64,000 nucleotides of DNA from Rhizorhabdus dicambivorans (GTDB lineage Bacteria > Pseudomonadota > Alphaproteobacteria > Sphingomonadales > Sphingomonadaceae). The stretch is taken from NCBI RefSeq assembly GCF_002355275.1, contig NZ_CP023449.1, positions 1,404,001 through 1,468,000 on the forward strand, written 5' to 3'. Below the pieces are notes generated by a model, which was given only the letters and a program-made list of their open reading frames with translations, was not told where the DNA came from and ran no database searches. This document shows positions 24,474 to 35,116 of this stretch, one piece after another. The first letter of the stretch is position 1. Every line of letters starts with the position of its first letter. A program made the position numbers and the translations under genes.

Positions 24474-25250
24474 TCAGGAGTCAGGTGTCGGCAAGGCGGC
24501 CACCACATTGGCACCGCCATCCAGGGTCAGGATATTGCCCGTCACATAAGCGGCCAGTTGGGACTGAAGGAACAGCACGACGGACGCAATATCCTCGGTC
24601 GTGCCGGCTCGCTTCATCGGCGCGGCTTCATCCGCTTCTCGCCAGAAATCCTCTCCCAGCGCGGCCAGAAGCCTTGGCGTGCGAATATAGTTCGGTGCGA
24701 TGACGTTCATCCGAACGCCTTGTGAGGCGAAATCGCGCGACGAGCAGCGGACGAGATGGTGCAGAGCGGCTTTCGCAGTCCCATAGGCCGTTTGACCGGG
24801 AACGCTCCTGAGGCCCGAGCCCGAGCCGATGAACGTCATAGCTCCCCCGCCGTTTTGGGCGATGAGGGGCGCTCCTAGCTGTATGGCGAGGAAGGCGTGC
24901 CGAAAGATGATGTCCATCTGCGCCTGGAACGTCTCGTCGTCGAAGGCTTGCAGGGCCTGAACATAGGCCATACCGACGATATCGACCAAACCTTTGAAGC
25001 TACTGCCGAAGATTTCGGTAGTCATCGCGAAAATGGTTTTCATCCCCGTTCGGGACGTCACATCTTCCGACACCGCATGACCGCCTACCTCCTCGGCGAT
25101 CTTGCGCGCGAGTGCGGGATCATGATCCACGCACAACAGCTTTGCTCCGACTTCCGCCAAGGCACGACAGGTCTCCGCCCCCATGCCCGCACCGGCGCCG
25201 AGAACGACGATCCCCTGATCGTCCAGCCTGATCTTGGAACCATAATGCAC
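24474..25250 (-). CDS. Short-chain dehydrogenase/reductase (second SDR)
   Basis: About 258 residues. The cofactor motif is LGAGAGMGAETC, Asp at the end of strand 2 (CVDHD) indicates NAD, and the catalytic set is Ser in FIGSGSG with Tyr-x3-Lys in QTAYGTAKAAL. The C-terminal YVTGNILTLDGGANV is typical. I place the start at GTG 25250 behind GAAGGA; TTG 25268 is an alternative with poor signals. It lies 31 bases downstream of the Rieske oxygenase gene on the same strand, so it may act on the oxygenase product, for example as a dihydrodiol or alcohol dehydrogenase. Confidence 0.85.
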   Translation of the reverse strand: MHYGSKIRLDDQGIVVLGAGAGMGAETCRALAEVGAKLLCVDHDPALARKIAEEVGGHAVSEDVTSRTGMKTIFAMTTEIFGSSFKGLVDIVGMAYVQALQAFDDETFQAQMDIIFRHAFLAIQLGAPLIAQNGGGAMTFIGSGSGLRSVPGQTAYGTAKAALHHLVRCSSRDFASQGVRMNVIAPNYIRTPRLLAALGEDFWREADEAAPMKRAGTTEDIASVVLFLQSQLAAYVTGNILTLDGGANVVAALPTPDS

Positions 25251-25281
25251 GAGATGATGTCCTTCCAAGGATATGCGAAAA

Positions 25282-26562
25282 TCAGGCGGCCGCCTCGGCG
25301 CGGTTGGCCGGCACGAGCTCGCGCCAGTCCGCGGACTCCTCTAGTTGCGCGTTGGTGCCGCGGATTTGGCCGACCGGCTGGTTCCAGCCTAGCGGTTCCC
25401 TGCCTTCTTCGACCGCCGAAGCGCAGCGTAACAATGTCCGGTAAAGATGGCCGATCGCGCGATCGGCCGTGGACAGGTTCTCATGGCGGCGATCCCGCAA
25501 CGGGCCGCTCGAAACCGACATCACCGCATCTTCCTGGGTGAAGCTCGGCAGACCGGTGAAATGGCCCTGATGGATCAGGGTGCGGTCCTGCTGGAAGCCG
25601 TTGGCGCGGCTCGGCGCGGCGGGGGTGTCGATCGTATCGCGCGTCATGCCGTTTGCCCGCATCGTCACGTCATCGAGGCCGACGAAGCCCAATTGGCGCG
25701 AGCGCATCGGCTCTTCTCCGAACCGCGTCGTTCCATCCCACCAGATATTATAGAAGGCTGTCTTCACATCGTTGACCGGTACGACCGCGAAGAACAGATC
25801 GGCGTTCGGATTGAGGATGAAGATCGGCGCGACGAAGGCGGTCACCCGGGTTTCCACTTTTCCGCCGACGTTGCGGATGGCGGCATATTGAAAACCGAAA
25901 TTGGTATCCTCCGCTTCTATGCGGGGCGCCGTATCGAATTGCATGTGATTATTGACGGTTGCGAAGTTGAAATCGTCGATGCCGTTCGTCTTGGCCAATG
26001 CCGAACTGTGCAGCACCGAAAGGTGCGAACTGTCGACCAGCCCTTCCATGACCTGGACATAGTTGCAGTTGATATAGGCGCAGGCGCTGACGCGCGTCTC
26101 GTCGGTGCTGTCCAGCCAGGGGAAATCAGGAAATTCGGGCATGCGATCGCGATCGCCGAGATAGGTCCAGATCAATCCGCCGGCCTCGCGCACCGGATAG
26201 GCCCGCGCCTTGATGCGATCGCGAAAGCGCGGATCGGCGACGTTGGGCGTCTCCAGAACCTTTCCGTCCGGCGCGAACAGCCAGCCATGGTAGAGGCACC
26301 GCACGCCGCAGCTTTCCAGCCGCCCGATCGACAGGCTCGCGCCGCGATGGCAGCACGCATCCGCGAGAACTCCGATCGTTCCGTCCTTGAGCCGGAAGGC
26401 GACCAGCTGCTCACCGAGCAATTCGACGAATGTGGGGTCCTTCGCATCCTCGGGCAGCTCCGACGACTGGAGAAGCGGGAGCCAGTAGCGGCGCATCGCA
26501 ACGCCCATCGGCGTTTCCGGCCCGACCCGGCACATCCGCTCATTTTCCTGCTGCGATAGCAT
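25282..26562 (-). CDS. Rieske non-heme iron oxygenase, phthalate 4,5-dioxygenase type (copy 1)
   Basis: A 426-residue oxygenase component. The Rieske [2Fe-2S] site is in ACCHRGAS (Cys-x-His) and CLYHGW (Cys-x2-His). The mononuclear iron site follows in EGLVDSSHLSVLH with two His four residues apart. The N-terminal RVGPETPMGVAMRRYWLP is typical for the group containing phthalate 4,5-dioxygenase and O-demethylases such as LigX. It needs a reductase partner, which is not encoded nearby. The gene diverges from its paralogue at 27005, and the TTCCATGGAA site lies in the shared promoter region. The substrate is unknown; an aromatic carboxylate or ether is plausible. Confidence 0.9.
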   Translation of the reverse strand: MLSQQENERMCRVGPETPMGVAMRRYWLPLLQSSELPEDAKDPTFVELLGEQLVAFRLKDGTIGVLADACCHRGASLSIGRLESCGVRCLYHGWLFAPDGKVLETPNVADPRFRDRIKARAYPVREAGGLIWTYLGDRDRMPEFPDFPWLDSTDETRVSACAYINCNYVQVMEGLVDSSHLSVLHSSALAKTNGIDDFNFATVNNHMQFDTAPRIEAEDTNFGFQYAAIRNVGGKVETRVTAFVAPIFILNPNADLFFAVVPVNDVKTAFYNIWWDGTTRFGEEPMRSRQLGFVGLDDVTMRANGMTRDTIDTPAAPSRANGFQQDRTLIHQGHFTGLPSFTQEDAVMSVSSGPLRDRRHENLSTADRAIGHLYRTLLRCASAVEEGREPLGWNQPVGQIRGTNAQLEESADWRELVPANRAEAAA

Positions 26563-27004
26563 GATCTCTCATCCTCAAATGGCAAAATCTATCTGGTGGC
26601 CAGAGCGGGCGCCATTGCCCTGGGACAAGGCCCCGATGCCAAGATGGCGGGTCGGCGCGAAGCGCGACGGGACCTGCCCGGATCTCTCGACACCATCAGA
26701 CACCTTGTGCGCCGCCTGTACCATATCATCGGATGCTAGGCGAAAAATTACTTCCATGGAAGGTCGAATTTGCAGATCTGAAATTTGCGCTTTGAAACGG
26801 GTAGGCCACTCACTGCGTCCTCTTGCCTACCGCGGCAGGACGGATGGGGGGGGCGTCTTTGGGCGCTGGTGATGAGCAAGCCCTGCCGCGCGGCTATCCC
26901 GAGGCTGTGCAAGCGCGCAGCCGGAGGATGCGAATATCATTCGTGCGATCTTGTGTCTTCCTTAGAAGATAATTACAGGTGGACGGGAGGAATGGAGTCG
27001 GTTG
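26563..27004. other. Divergent promoter region between two Rieske genes
   Basis: The 442-base region between the two oxygenase genes holds operator site C at 26751-26762. No gene is recognisable in it. Promoters for both directions are expected here, but I could not pick clear -35/-10 pairs. Confidence 0.55.
26751..26762. promoter_or_regulatory. TTCCATGGAA operator, site C
   Basis: CTTCCATGGAAG is a perfect 12-base palindrome between the divergent Rieske genes, about 190 bases from the minus-strand start and 240 from the plus-strand start. The core is identical to sites A and B. Confidence 0.72.
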
Positions 27005-28297
27005 ATGCTGTCGCACAATGAGAATGAACTGATCTGCAGAGTAGGGGAGCAGACGCCGATGGGTCGGTCCCTCCGCCATTATTGGACGCCTTTTCTTCAG
27101 AGCTCGGATCTCATCGAGGCCGGCGGAGACCCACGGCGTATCGAACTGCTTGGCCAGAGCTTCGTCGCGTTTCGGGGCGAGGATGGCGTCATCGGTCTTC
27201 TCGACGAGGGGTGCTGCCATCGGGGCGCCAGCCTGGCGCTGGGCCGGGTCGAGGGGTGTGGCATCCGCTGTCTCTTCCATGGCTGGAAGTTCGCCGCGGA
27301 CGGAACGCTCCTTGAGACGCCCAATATCGCCGACCCGCGTTTCCGTAAGCGTATCCGGGCTCGCGCCTATCCGGTTCGGGAAGCGGGCGGCCTGGTCTGG
27401 GCCTATCTCGGCCCGAAGGAATTCGAGCCGGAATTCCCTCGCTGGAACTGGCTGAAGCTGCCGGCGGCGAACCGGGTCAATTCGCTCCACGTCCTGGACT
27501 GCAATTATGTGCAGGTAACCGAAGGGTTGGTCGATTCCGCCCATCTCAGCATTCTGCATGCCGACGGGGTCGCACGTGCGTCCGATCTGGAACTCGATTA
27601 TGGCGCGCGGGTATCGGCCATGGGCAAGGATCTGCTTCCGAGGCTGGAGATCCAGGATGACGAGTCCGGCTTCCGTTATGCGGCCTTGCGCGTACGTGAC
27701 GGCGAGCCCGGTTTGCGCGATGTGCGCGTGACGCAGTTCGTGGCGCCCTACAGCGTGTACAATGCGAATGGCGACATCGTTACGATCATGGTGCCTGCGA
27801 CGGACACCCGGACATTGTTCTTCCACGTCTTCTGGGATGAAGAAAAGCCTATCGGCGAGGAACCGCTGCGCAGCCGACAGCTCGATTTCGTCGGTCTCGA
27901 CCGGAGCACGCTCTGCTCCTTCGGAATAGCGCTCGATTCTCCCGAAGCCGACCGCCCCGGCTGGCATAATGGCTTTCATCAGGACCGCGCCGCGATGCGC
28001 GCCGGCCGGAGCTTCACCGGCATTTCGGGGATCGTTGAGGAGGACGCCATCATGGCCATCGGCAGCGGGCCGATCCGCGATCGGACCCTGGAAAATCTTT
28101 GCCCCAGCGATCTCGCCGTCGCGGGTCTCTACAGGGCGCTGCTCTCGGTCGCGCGCGCTGAGCCGGGCTGGATCGTCTCGGCCGAACAGGACGATGTCGT
28201 CCGGGGCTGGACGGCCACGCTCGATGAGGGACGGAACTGGCGCGACATGACCGGACCGCCGCAGCAGCCTGCACCTTCGCACCTGCAAACCGCCTGA
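27005..28297 (+). CDS. Rieske non-heme iron oxygenase, phthalate 4,5-dioxygenase type (copy 2)
   Basis: A 430-residue paralogue of the oxygenase at 25282. It has the Rieske ligands in GCCHRGAS and CLFHGW and the iron site in EGLVDSAHLSILH. The start is ATG 27005 with GGAG seven bases upstream. N-terminal and Rieske regions align closely with copy 1, whereas the C-terminal halves differ, so the two may act on different substrates or form a mixed oligomer. It starts a plus-strand operon with the VOC, LVIVD and CobW genes. No ferredoxin or reductase is encoded with it; the ferredoxin at 22819 or a distant reductase may serve. Confidence 0.9.
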   Translation: MLSHNENELICRVGEQTPMGRSLRHYWTPFLQSSDLIEAGGDPRRIELLGQSFVAFRGEDGVIGLLDEGCCHRGASLALGRVEGCGIRCLFHGWKFAADGTLLETPNIADPRFRKRIRARAYPVREAGGLVWAYLGPKEFEPEFPRWNWLKLPAANRVNSLHVLDCNYVQVTEGLVDSAHLSILHADGVARASDLELDYGARVSAMGKDLLPRLEIQDDESGFRYAALRVRDGEPGLRDVRVTQFVAPYSVYNANGDIVTIMVPATDTRTLFFHVFWDEEKPIGEEPLRSRQLDFVGLDRSTLCSFGIALDSPEADRPGWHNGFHQDRAAMRAGRSFTGISGIVEEDAIMAIGSGPIRDRTLENLCPSDLAVAGLYRALLSVARAEPGWIVSAEQDDVVRGWTATLDEGRNWRDMTGPPQQPAPSHLQTA

Positions 28298-28313
28298 CAA
28301 TCCGGAGCTTGCG

Positions 28314-28829
28314 ATGATAGAGAATCCGCTCACAAACTTCACGCATATCGGTGTCGTCACGCATGACATCGGCGAAACGTGCAAGCGTTATGAGGCGCTC
28401 GGCATAGGCCCTTTCACCTATTTCGACCTGCCGAGCGAAGACGACTTCATGACGTTCAAGTCACGTCACCATTTCGGCGTCTCGGCCGACGGCCATAAGT
28501 ACAAGGTTGCCTGGGGCAGTTGGGGGCCGATCGCGATGGAGGTCTTCCAGCCGGTTTCGGGAGACAGCATTCCGCAGCGCTTTCTCGACACGAAGGGCGA
28601 AGGTGTCTGGCATTACGGCTACGACGTCGAGGACATGGCGGTCGTTGAAGCCTTCATGAGCCAACGGGGCTATAGCGTCATCGGCGCATCTGAGACCATG
28701 GACGGCGTCAAGATGTGCTACTTCGGAACCGCCGATCATGGCGGGGTCTATTTCCAGGCGCACGAAGTTCCGCCCAGCAGCGACATGTACGAGCGCCTCT
28801 CGGGTGGTACCGGCTCCACAGGTGCCTGA
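28314..28829 (+). CDS. VOC superfamily protein (glyoxalase/dioxygenase fold)
   Basis: A 171-residue vicinal-oxygen-chelate protein. THIGVVTHDIGETCKRYEALGIGPF is the first beta-alpha-beta module with a metal-type His, and GVWHYGYDVEDMAVVEAFMSQRGYSVI with CYFGTADHGGVYFQAHE is the second, ending in a likely Glu ligand. The start follows GGAGCTTGCG, 16 bases after the Rieske gene. Members of this group include isomerases, epimerases and extradiol-like lyases. Given the operon it may process the oxygenase product. The precise reaction is unknown. Confidence 0.85.
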   Translation: MIENPLTNFTHIGVVTHDIGETCKRYEALGIGPFTYFDLPSEDDFMTFKSRHHFGVSADGHKYKVAWGSWGPIAMEVFQPVSGDSIPQRFLDTKGEGVWHYGYDVEDMAVVEAFMSQRGYSVIGASETMDGVKMCYFGTADHGGVYFQAHEVPPSSDMYERLSGGTGSTGA

Positions 28830-28859
28830 CTCGATCAAGAAGAACTGGGAATCAACGAC

Positions 28860-30137
28860 ATGGCAGATCACCATTCGGGCACGGCGACCTTGCCGATCCT
28901 CGAGGCGCATAACGTCGAACTCGTCGCCTATCATCCGCTGGACAAGCGTCCCAATTTCAAAATGGCGATCCAGGTCGTCGAAGGCCGCTGGTATCTCTAT
29001 ACCGGCCATTTCTGGCATAATGGCTGGACGGTGGTCGATGTGACCGATCCGGCCAACCCGCAACCCGTTCATCACTGGAAGGGAGCGGAGCATAATACCT
29101 GGACGCTCCAGGTCCAGGTCGCCGATGGCAAGCTCATCACCGGTCTGGAGAAGATCGGCACCTGGCTTCCGCCGGAACGGGCCGAACTGTGGGGCTATGT
29201 GCCGGGATTGCCGAACGAGGAGGGCGTTCTGATATGGGACGTGTCGAAGCCGTTGGCACCAGAACTGCTGGGAGAATTCCGCACCGGGGGATTCGGCACG
29301 CACCGCAACTTTTACGATGGCGGCCGCTATATGCATCTGGCCGCCAACATGGCGGGGTATCGCAGCAACATTTACGTCTGTGTCGACATCTCCGATCCCC
29401 GCAGTCCCACCGAAGTCTCGCGCTTCTCCATGCCCGGCCAGCGCATCGACGACGATCGCGGCATCCCGATGCCCAAGCTGGGATCGCTCCACGGTCCGGC
29501 CTATGTCGAAAATGGCCGCGCCTATCTGCCCTATGGACGTTTCGGCGCAGTGATCCTCGACGTGGAGGATCCGGCCGACCCGAAATTCATCAGCCAGTTC
29601 AATATCGGCGATTTCGGAAGCGTGATCGGCTGTCATACCTATCTGCCGCTGAGCGATCGCAAGATGGCGGTGCTGACCACCGAGGCGATCCTCGAAAACA
29701 ATATGGACTCCGCCAATCTGGTCGCGTTGATCGACCTTTCGGATGAGCGCAATCCCCGCGCGATGTCGATCCTGCCGACACCGGTGCCGAGCGAGGCCGC
29801 GCCCTATCGAAGCTATGCCCAGCGCGGTGGCAAGTTCGGCCCTCACAATATCCACATCCCCAATCACCAGGCCCATTACGCCAAGATAGGCAACCTGCTG
29901 TTCCTCACCTATTTCGCCGGCGGTCTGCGCGTGTTCGATATCGCCGATCCCTACCAGCCCCGCGAGGTCGGCTATTTCGTACCGGGCGATCCCGGCGAAC
30001 GGCTGAGCCGACCCTATCTTCCGACCAATCTGGTGCCGCAATTCGAAGATATTCTCATCGATTCGCGGGGGTATATCTATATCGGCGACCGCAACTACGG
30101 CCTGACCGTGCTGCGTTATACCGGACCAGTAACCTGA
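28860..30137 (+). CDS. LVIVD-repeat beta-propeller protein
   Basis: A 425-residue protein built of repeats such as GWTVVDVTDPANPQPV, GVLIWDVSKPLAPELLGEF, IYVCVDISDPRSPTEV, AVILDVEDPADPKFI, VALIDLSDERNPRAM and LRVFDIADPYQPREV, the LVIVD pattern of a propeller. There is no signal peptide, so it is cytoplasmic. Many His residues are conserved between blades (EHNTW, THRNFYDG, GPHNIHIPNH), suggesting a metal centre. The next gene encodes a CobW-type metallochaperone GTPase and overlaps it, which fits a metal-requiring enzyme. Function within the pathway is unknown. Confidence 0.85.
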   Translation: MADHHSGTATLPILEAHNVELVAYHPLDKRPNFKMAIQVVEGRWYLYTGHFWHNGWTVVDVTDPANPQPVHHWKGAEHNTWTLQVQVADGKLITGLEKIGTWLPPERAELWGYVPGLPNEEGVLIWDVSKPLAPELLGEFRTGGFGTHRNFYDGGRYMHLAANMAGYRSNIYVCVDISDPRSPTEVSRFSMPGQRIDDDRGIPMPKLGSLHGPAYVENGRAYLPYGRFGAVILDVEDPADPKFISQFNIGDFGSVIGCHTYLPLSDRKMAVLTTEAILENNMDSANLVALIDLSDERNPRAMSILPTPVPSEAAPYRSYAQRGGKFGPHNIHIPNHQAHYAKIGNLLFLTYFAGGLRVFDIADPYQPREVGYFVPGDPGERLSRPYLPTNLVPQFEDILIDSRGYIYIGDRNYGLTVLRYTGPVT

Positions 30138-31108
30138 CCGCGCTGATCGAGGAAATCCCGATCACGGTGCTCTCGGGCTTCCTGGGCAGCGGCAAGTCGA
30201 CATTGCTCAACGCCATGCTGCGCAATCGGGACATGCCGCCGACCGCCGTGATCATCAACGAGTTCGGTGAGGTCGCGATCGACCACGCCCTCATCGAGGG
30301 CGTGGTCGATGGTGTAACCCTGCTCGGGTCCGGATGCGTCTGCTGTGCGGTCCGATCCGATCTCGAAGCCGCACTCAGGGATCTTTATCTCAAGCATGTT
30401 CGCGGCCTTATTCCGCCCTTTTCTCGTGTAATTCTGGAAACGACGGGGTTGGCGGATCCTGGCCCGGTGCTGCAGACGCTTTCCTCTCGGCCCGTCCAGA
30501 TGCTGCGCTATCGGTTGAACGGCCTGGTGACGCTGGTCGATGCCGTTCATGGGGAGGCGGCGTTGGCGCGTCATCACGAAGCCGTGCAGCAAATCGCCAT
30601 GGCGGACAGCATCGTGCTGACGAAGATCGATCTTGCATCATCCACCGACGCGGTCAGGGCAGCGGTGCACGATATAAACCCGAGCGCGACTGTCTTAGCC
30701 GCCATACGGGGCGAGATTGCGCCGCACCTGGTGCTGGCTGGAAGGGCCGGAGCTGACCTTGGTTCGGAAGCGAAAGCTTTAACGAACACAGCGCATCACA
30801 GCCATGGTATCCTATCCAAGGGAAGGCAGTTCCACGGCCGCCTCGACTGGGAAAAGGTCGAGCCCTTGTTACGCGCCTTCCTAAGGATGAATGGAGACAG
30901 GCTTCTGAGGCTTAAGGGCATCCTGTGGCTTGGCGGTGTAGAGCGGCCAGTGGCGGTCCACGCCGTCCATCACAGCCTGTATCCTGTCGATCCCGTGGCG
31001 GCGTCGGTCGAGCCCGGAATATCCTCTGTCGTGGTCATTGGCGACCATCTGGACGAGGCCGTCGTCGACGAACTGATGAACGGGCTCGCGTCTGCCGTGG
31101 AGGCCTGA
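30134..31108 (+). CDS. CobW/P47K family GTPase (metallochaperone)
   Basis: About 324 residues. The P-loop is GFLGSGKST, followed by INEFGEVAIDHALIE, the metal-binding CxCC motif in GCVCCAVR, and TKID as guanine specificity motif. The CobW C-terminal domain is recognisable in LRLKGILWLGGVERPVAVHAVHH. GTG 30167 would remove the first beta strand (IPITV) that precedes the P-loop in this family. The frame is open upstream, and CTG 30134, overlapping the propeller stop as CTGA, restores the strand; I chose it, although CTG is a rare start. Family members deliver zinc, cobalt or iron. The likely client is the propeller protein or an oxygenase in this operon. Confidence 0.8.
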   Translation: MTALIEEIPITVLSGFLGSGKSTLLNAMLRNRDMPPTAVIINEFGEVAIDHALIEGVVDGVTLLGSGCVCCAVRSDLEAALRDLYLKHVRGLIPPFSRVILETTGLADPGPVLQTLSSRPVQMLRYRLNGLVTLVDAVHGEAALARHHEAVQQIAMADSIVLTKIDLASSTDAVRAAVHDINPSATVLAAIRGEIAPHLVLAGRAGADLGSEAKALTNTAHHSHGILSKGRQFHGRLDWEKVEPLLRAFLRMNGDRLLRLKGILWLGGVERPVAVHAVHHSLYPVDPVAASVEPGISSVVVIGDHLDEAVVDELMNGLASAVEA

Positions 31109-31146
31109 CCGCAATTTCGGTATGGGTGCTGGCAGCGGCTGCGATT

Positions 31147-33081
<1,935 letters not shown>

Positions 33082-33089
<8 letters not shown>

Positions 33090-33753
33090 ATTTCAGGCCC
33101 ATCTCGGCGAGGCGCCCGCGCATGTCGTAGATATCGAGGCCCAGTTCGCCCGCCGCGAGCCGCTGCCGCTTGGCCTCCTCCGTAGCCTCGCGCGCCTGCG
33201 CCTTCTCCAGCACCGCCGCAGCATCGGCGCGCTTTACCACGCAGACGCCGTCGTCATCGGCGACGATCACGTCGCCCGGTTGGATCGCGGCACCGGCGCA
33301 CACCACCGGTATGTTGACCGAGCCCAGCGTCGCCTTGACCGTTCCTTGCGCGAACACCGCCTTCGACCAGACCGGGAAGTCCATCGCGGTCAGGTCGCGC
33401 ACGTCGCGCACGCCGGCATCGATCACCAGCCCCCGGCAACCGCGCGCCATCGCGCTGGTCGCCAGCAGATCGCCGAAATAGCCGTCGACGCACGGGCTGG
33501 TCGGCGCGAGGACAAGGATGTCGCCCGCCTTGAGCTGCTCAATCGCGACATGGACCATCCAGTTGTCGCCGGGGGGCGCCGAGATGGTGACCGCCGAACC
33601 GGCGATGCGCGCGCCAGCATAGATCGGCCGCATATGGGGGGCGAGCAGGCCGATCCGTCCCTGCGCCTCGTGCACGGTGGCGACGCCAGCCTGCGCCAGA
33701 CCGTCGATCACCGCCGCGTCCGCGCGCTCGATATACTGCACCACCACGCCCAT
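33082..33753 (-). CDS. ligK: 4-carboxy-4-hydroxy-2-oxoadipate aldolase LigK (RraA fold)
   Basis: A 223-residue RraA-fold class II aldolase. It splits 4-carboxy-4-hydroxy-2-oxoadipate into pyruvate and oxaloacetate, the last step of the pathway. The active site pattern is visible: [27 protein letters not shown], then [12 protein letters not shown] with the Arg-Asp pair and [11 protein letters not shown] 33753 has GAGGAG nine bases upstream; the longer frame to 33807 is not needed. It is the first gene of the minus-strand operon, divergent from the LysR regulator with about 100 bases between. Confidence 0.93.
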
Positions 33754-33826
33754 GTCGAAATCTCCTCTTGCCGTCGCCCGTGCCCGCGGGTGCCCGTTCC
33801 GCGCCAATCCAACTTGTGGACCGGCA

Positions 33827-33846
33827 ATAAGTTTTTGCTATATTTA
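33827..33846. promoter_or_regulatory. Possible LysR-type binding site between ligK and its regulator
   Basis: ATAA (33827-33830) and TTAT (33843-33846) form a loose dyad in an AT-rich stretch directly before the LysR start at 33853. LysR proteins often bind T-N11-A dyads in such divergent regions. The match is weak. Confidence 0.3.
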
Positions 33847-33852
33847 TAATCA

Positions 33853-35061
33853 ATGCTGAAGCCCTTCGATCTCAACCTGCGGCATCTGCGCGCGCTTGGT
33901 GCGGTCGTCGCACAGCGCAGCCTCAATCGCGCCGCCGAGGAGGCAGGGCTGTCGCAGCCGGCCTTGACCCAAGGCCTCGGCAAGCTCGAACGACAGCTTG
34001 GCGTGTTGCTGTTCGATCGGCATTCGGACGGGGTGACGCCGACCTTCGCGGGAACGGCACTCGCCGACCGCGCCGGGCGAGCCTTCGCCCAGCTCGCGAC
34101 GGCATCGCGCCGCCCGGGGCGCGGCGCGGCACGCGGCTTCTCCAGCCCCGAACGGCTGATGACCGCGACCCAGCTCGAGGCCTTTCTCCACTTCGCCGAT
34201 GCCCAAGGCTTCGCGGGCGCGGCGGCGGCCAGCGGGCTTTCGCAGCCGGCGATCCACCGCGCGGTGCGCGAACTGGAGCAGATCTGCGCGATGCCGCTGG
34301 CGGAGCGGCGCGGCCGTGGCATGGTGCTCACCGCGGCGGGCCGCAACATGGCGCGCGGAGTACGCCTCGCCGCCGGTGAGATCGCCGCCGGGATCGACGA
34401 GGCGCGCGGCGAACCCGATGAAGGCGGGCGCATAACGATCGGCGCGATGCCGCTCAGCCGTGCGCTGGTGGTGCCGCGTGCGCTCGCCCATTTTCTGCGG
34501 GATGCGCCTGCCACGGTCATCGACATCGTCGAAGGATCCTGGCGGGAACTGGTCGATCCGCTGCTCGACGGCGTCATCGATATCATGGTCGGCGCGCTGC
34601 GGGAGGCTCCCCCGGCAGGGGTCGAGCAGGTGCCGTTGTTCACCGACCGCCTGGCGATCTTCGGCCGCAAGGATCATCCCCTCGCCGCCCGCACTGCGAC
34701 CGTCGCCGATCTGCGCGCACAATCCTGGGTGGTGGGGCCCGCCGGCACGCCGCTACGCGCCCATTGGGAGGCGATGTTCGAGGGGGAGGCCTTGCCGCCC
34801 GTTCCGGTCGAATGCGGATCGGTCATGGTCATCCGCGGTCTGGTGATGCAGAGCGACCTGCTCACCCTGCTCTCCCCCGATCAGATCTCCGTGGAGATCG
34901 AGGCATCGATGCTCGTGCGGATCGGCTCGAACCTCCCCAGCCGTGTGCGCTCGATCGGCATCAGCACCCGCAGCGGCTGGCGGCCGACCCGGGGGCAACA
35001 ACGGATGATCGACCTGCTTAATCAGGCATCCATAGAAACGAGACTTCAGGAAAACCAATAG
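33853..35061 (+). CDS. LysR-type regulator with two helix-turn-helix domains (LigR-like role)
   Basis: A 402-residue regulator. The first HTH spans about residues 8-65 (LRHLRALGAVVAQRSLNRAAEEAGLSQPALTQGL). A second, separate LysR HTH spans about 106-165 (TATQLEAFLHFADAQGFAGAAAASGLSQPAIHRAVREL). The effector-binding domain follows (ITIGAMPLSRALVVPRALAHF, DIVEGSW, VVGPAGTPLRAHWE). Ordinary LysR proteins have one HTH and about 300 residues; this one is about 100 longer because of the extra domain. It lies between the divergent lig operons and very likely controls them, as LigR does in Sphingobium, with protocatechuate or gallate as inducer there. Confidence 0.88.
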   Translation: MLKPFDLNLRHLRALGAVVAQRSLNRAAEEAGLSQPALTQGLGKLERQLGVLLFDRHSDGVTPTFAGTALADRAGRAFAQLATASRRPGRGAARGFSSPERLMTATQLEAFLHFADAQGFAGAAAASGLSQPAIHRAVRELEQICAMPLAERRGRGMVLTAAGRNMARGVRLAAGEIAAGIDEARGEPDEGGRITIGAMPLSRALVVPRALAHFLRDAPATVIDIVEGSWRELVDPLLDGVIDIMVGALREAPPAGVEQVPLFTDRLAIFGRKDHPLAARTATVADLRAQSWVVGPAGTPLRAHWEAMFEGEALPPVPVECGSVMVIRGLVMQSDLLTLLSPDQISVEIEASMLVRIGSNLPSRVRSIGISTRSGWRPTRGQQRMIDLLNQASIETRLQENQ

Positions 35062-35116
35062 GCAGCGCTGCAATTGGATTGGTGGCGACCAGACGGGCTC
35101 GCCTAGGTCTCGTCCG

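Noticed and set aside
25447-26559. Long plus-strand frame opposite the first Rieske gene
   Set aside because: Antisense to a well-supported oxygenase with intact motifs; composition is typical of a shadow frame.
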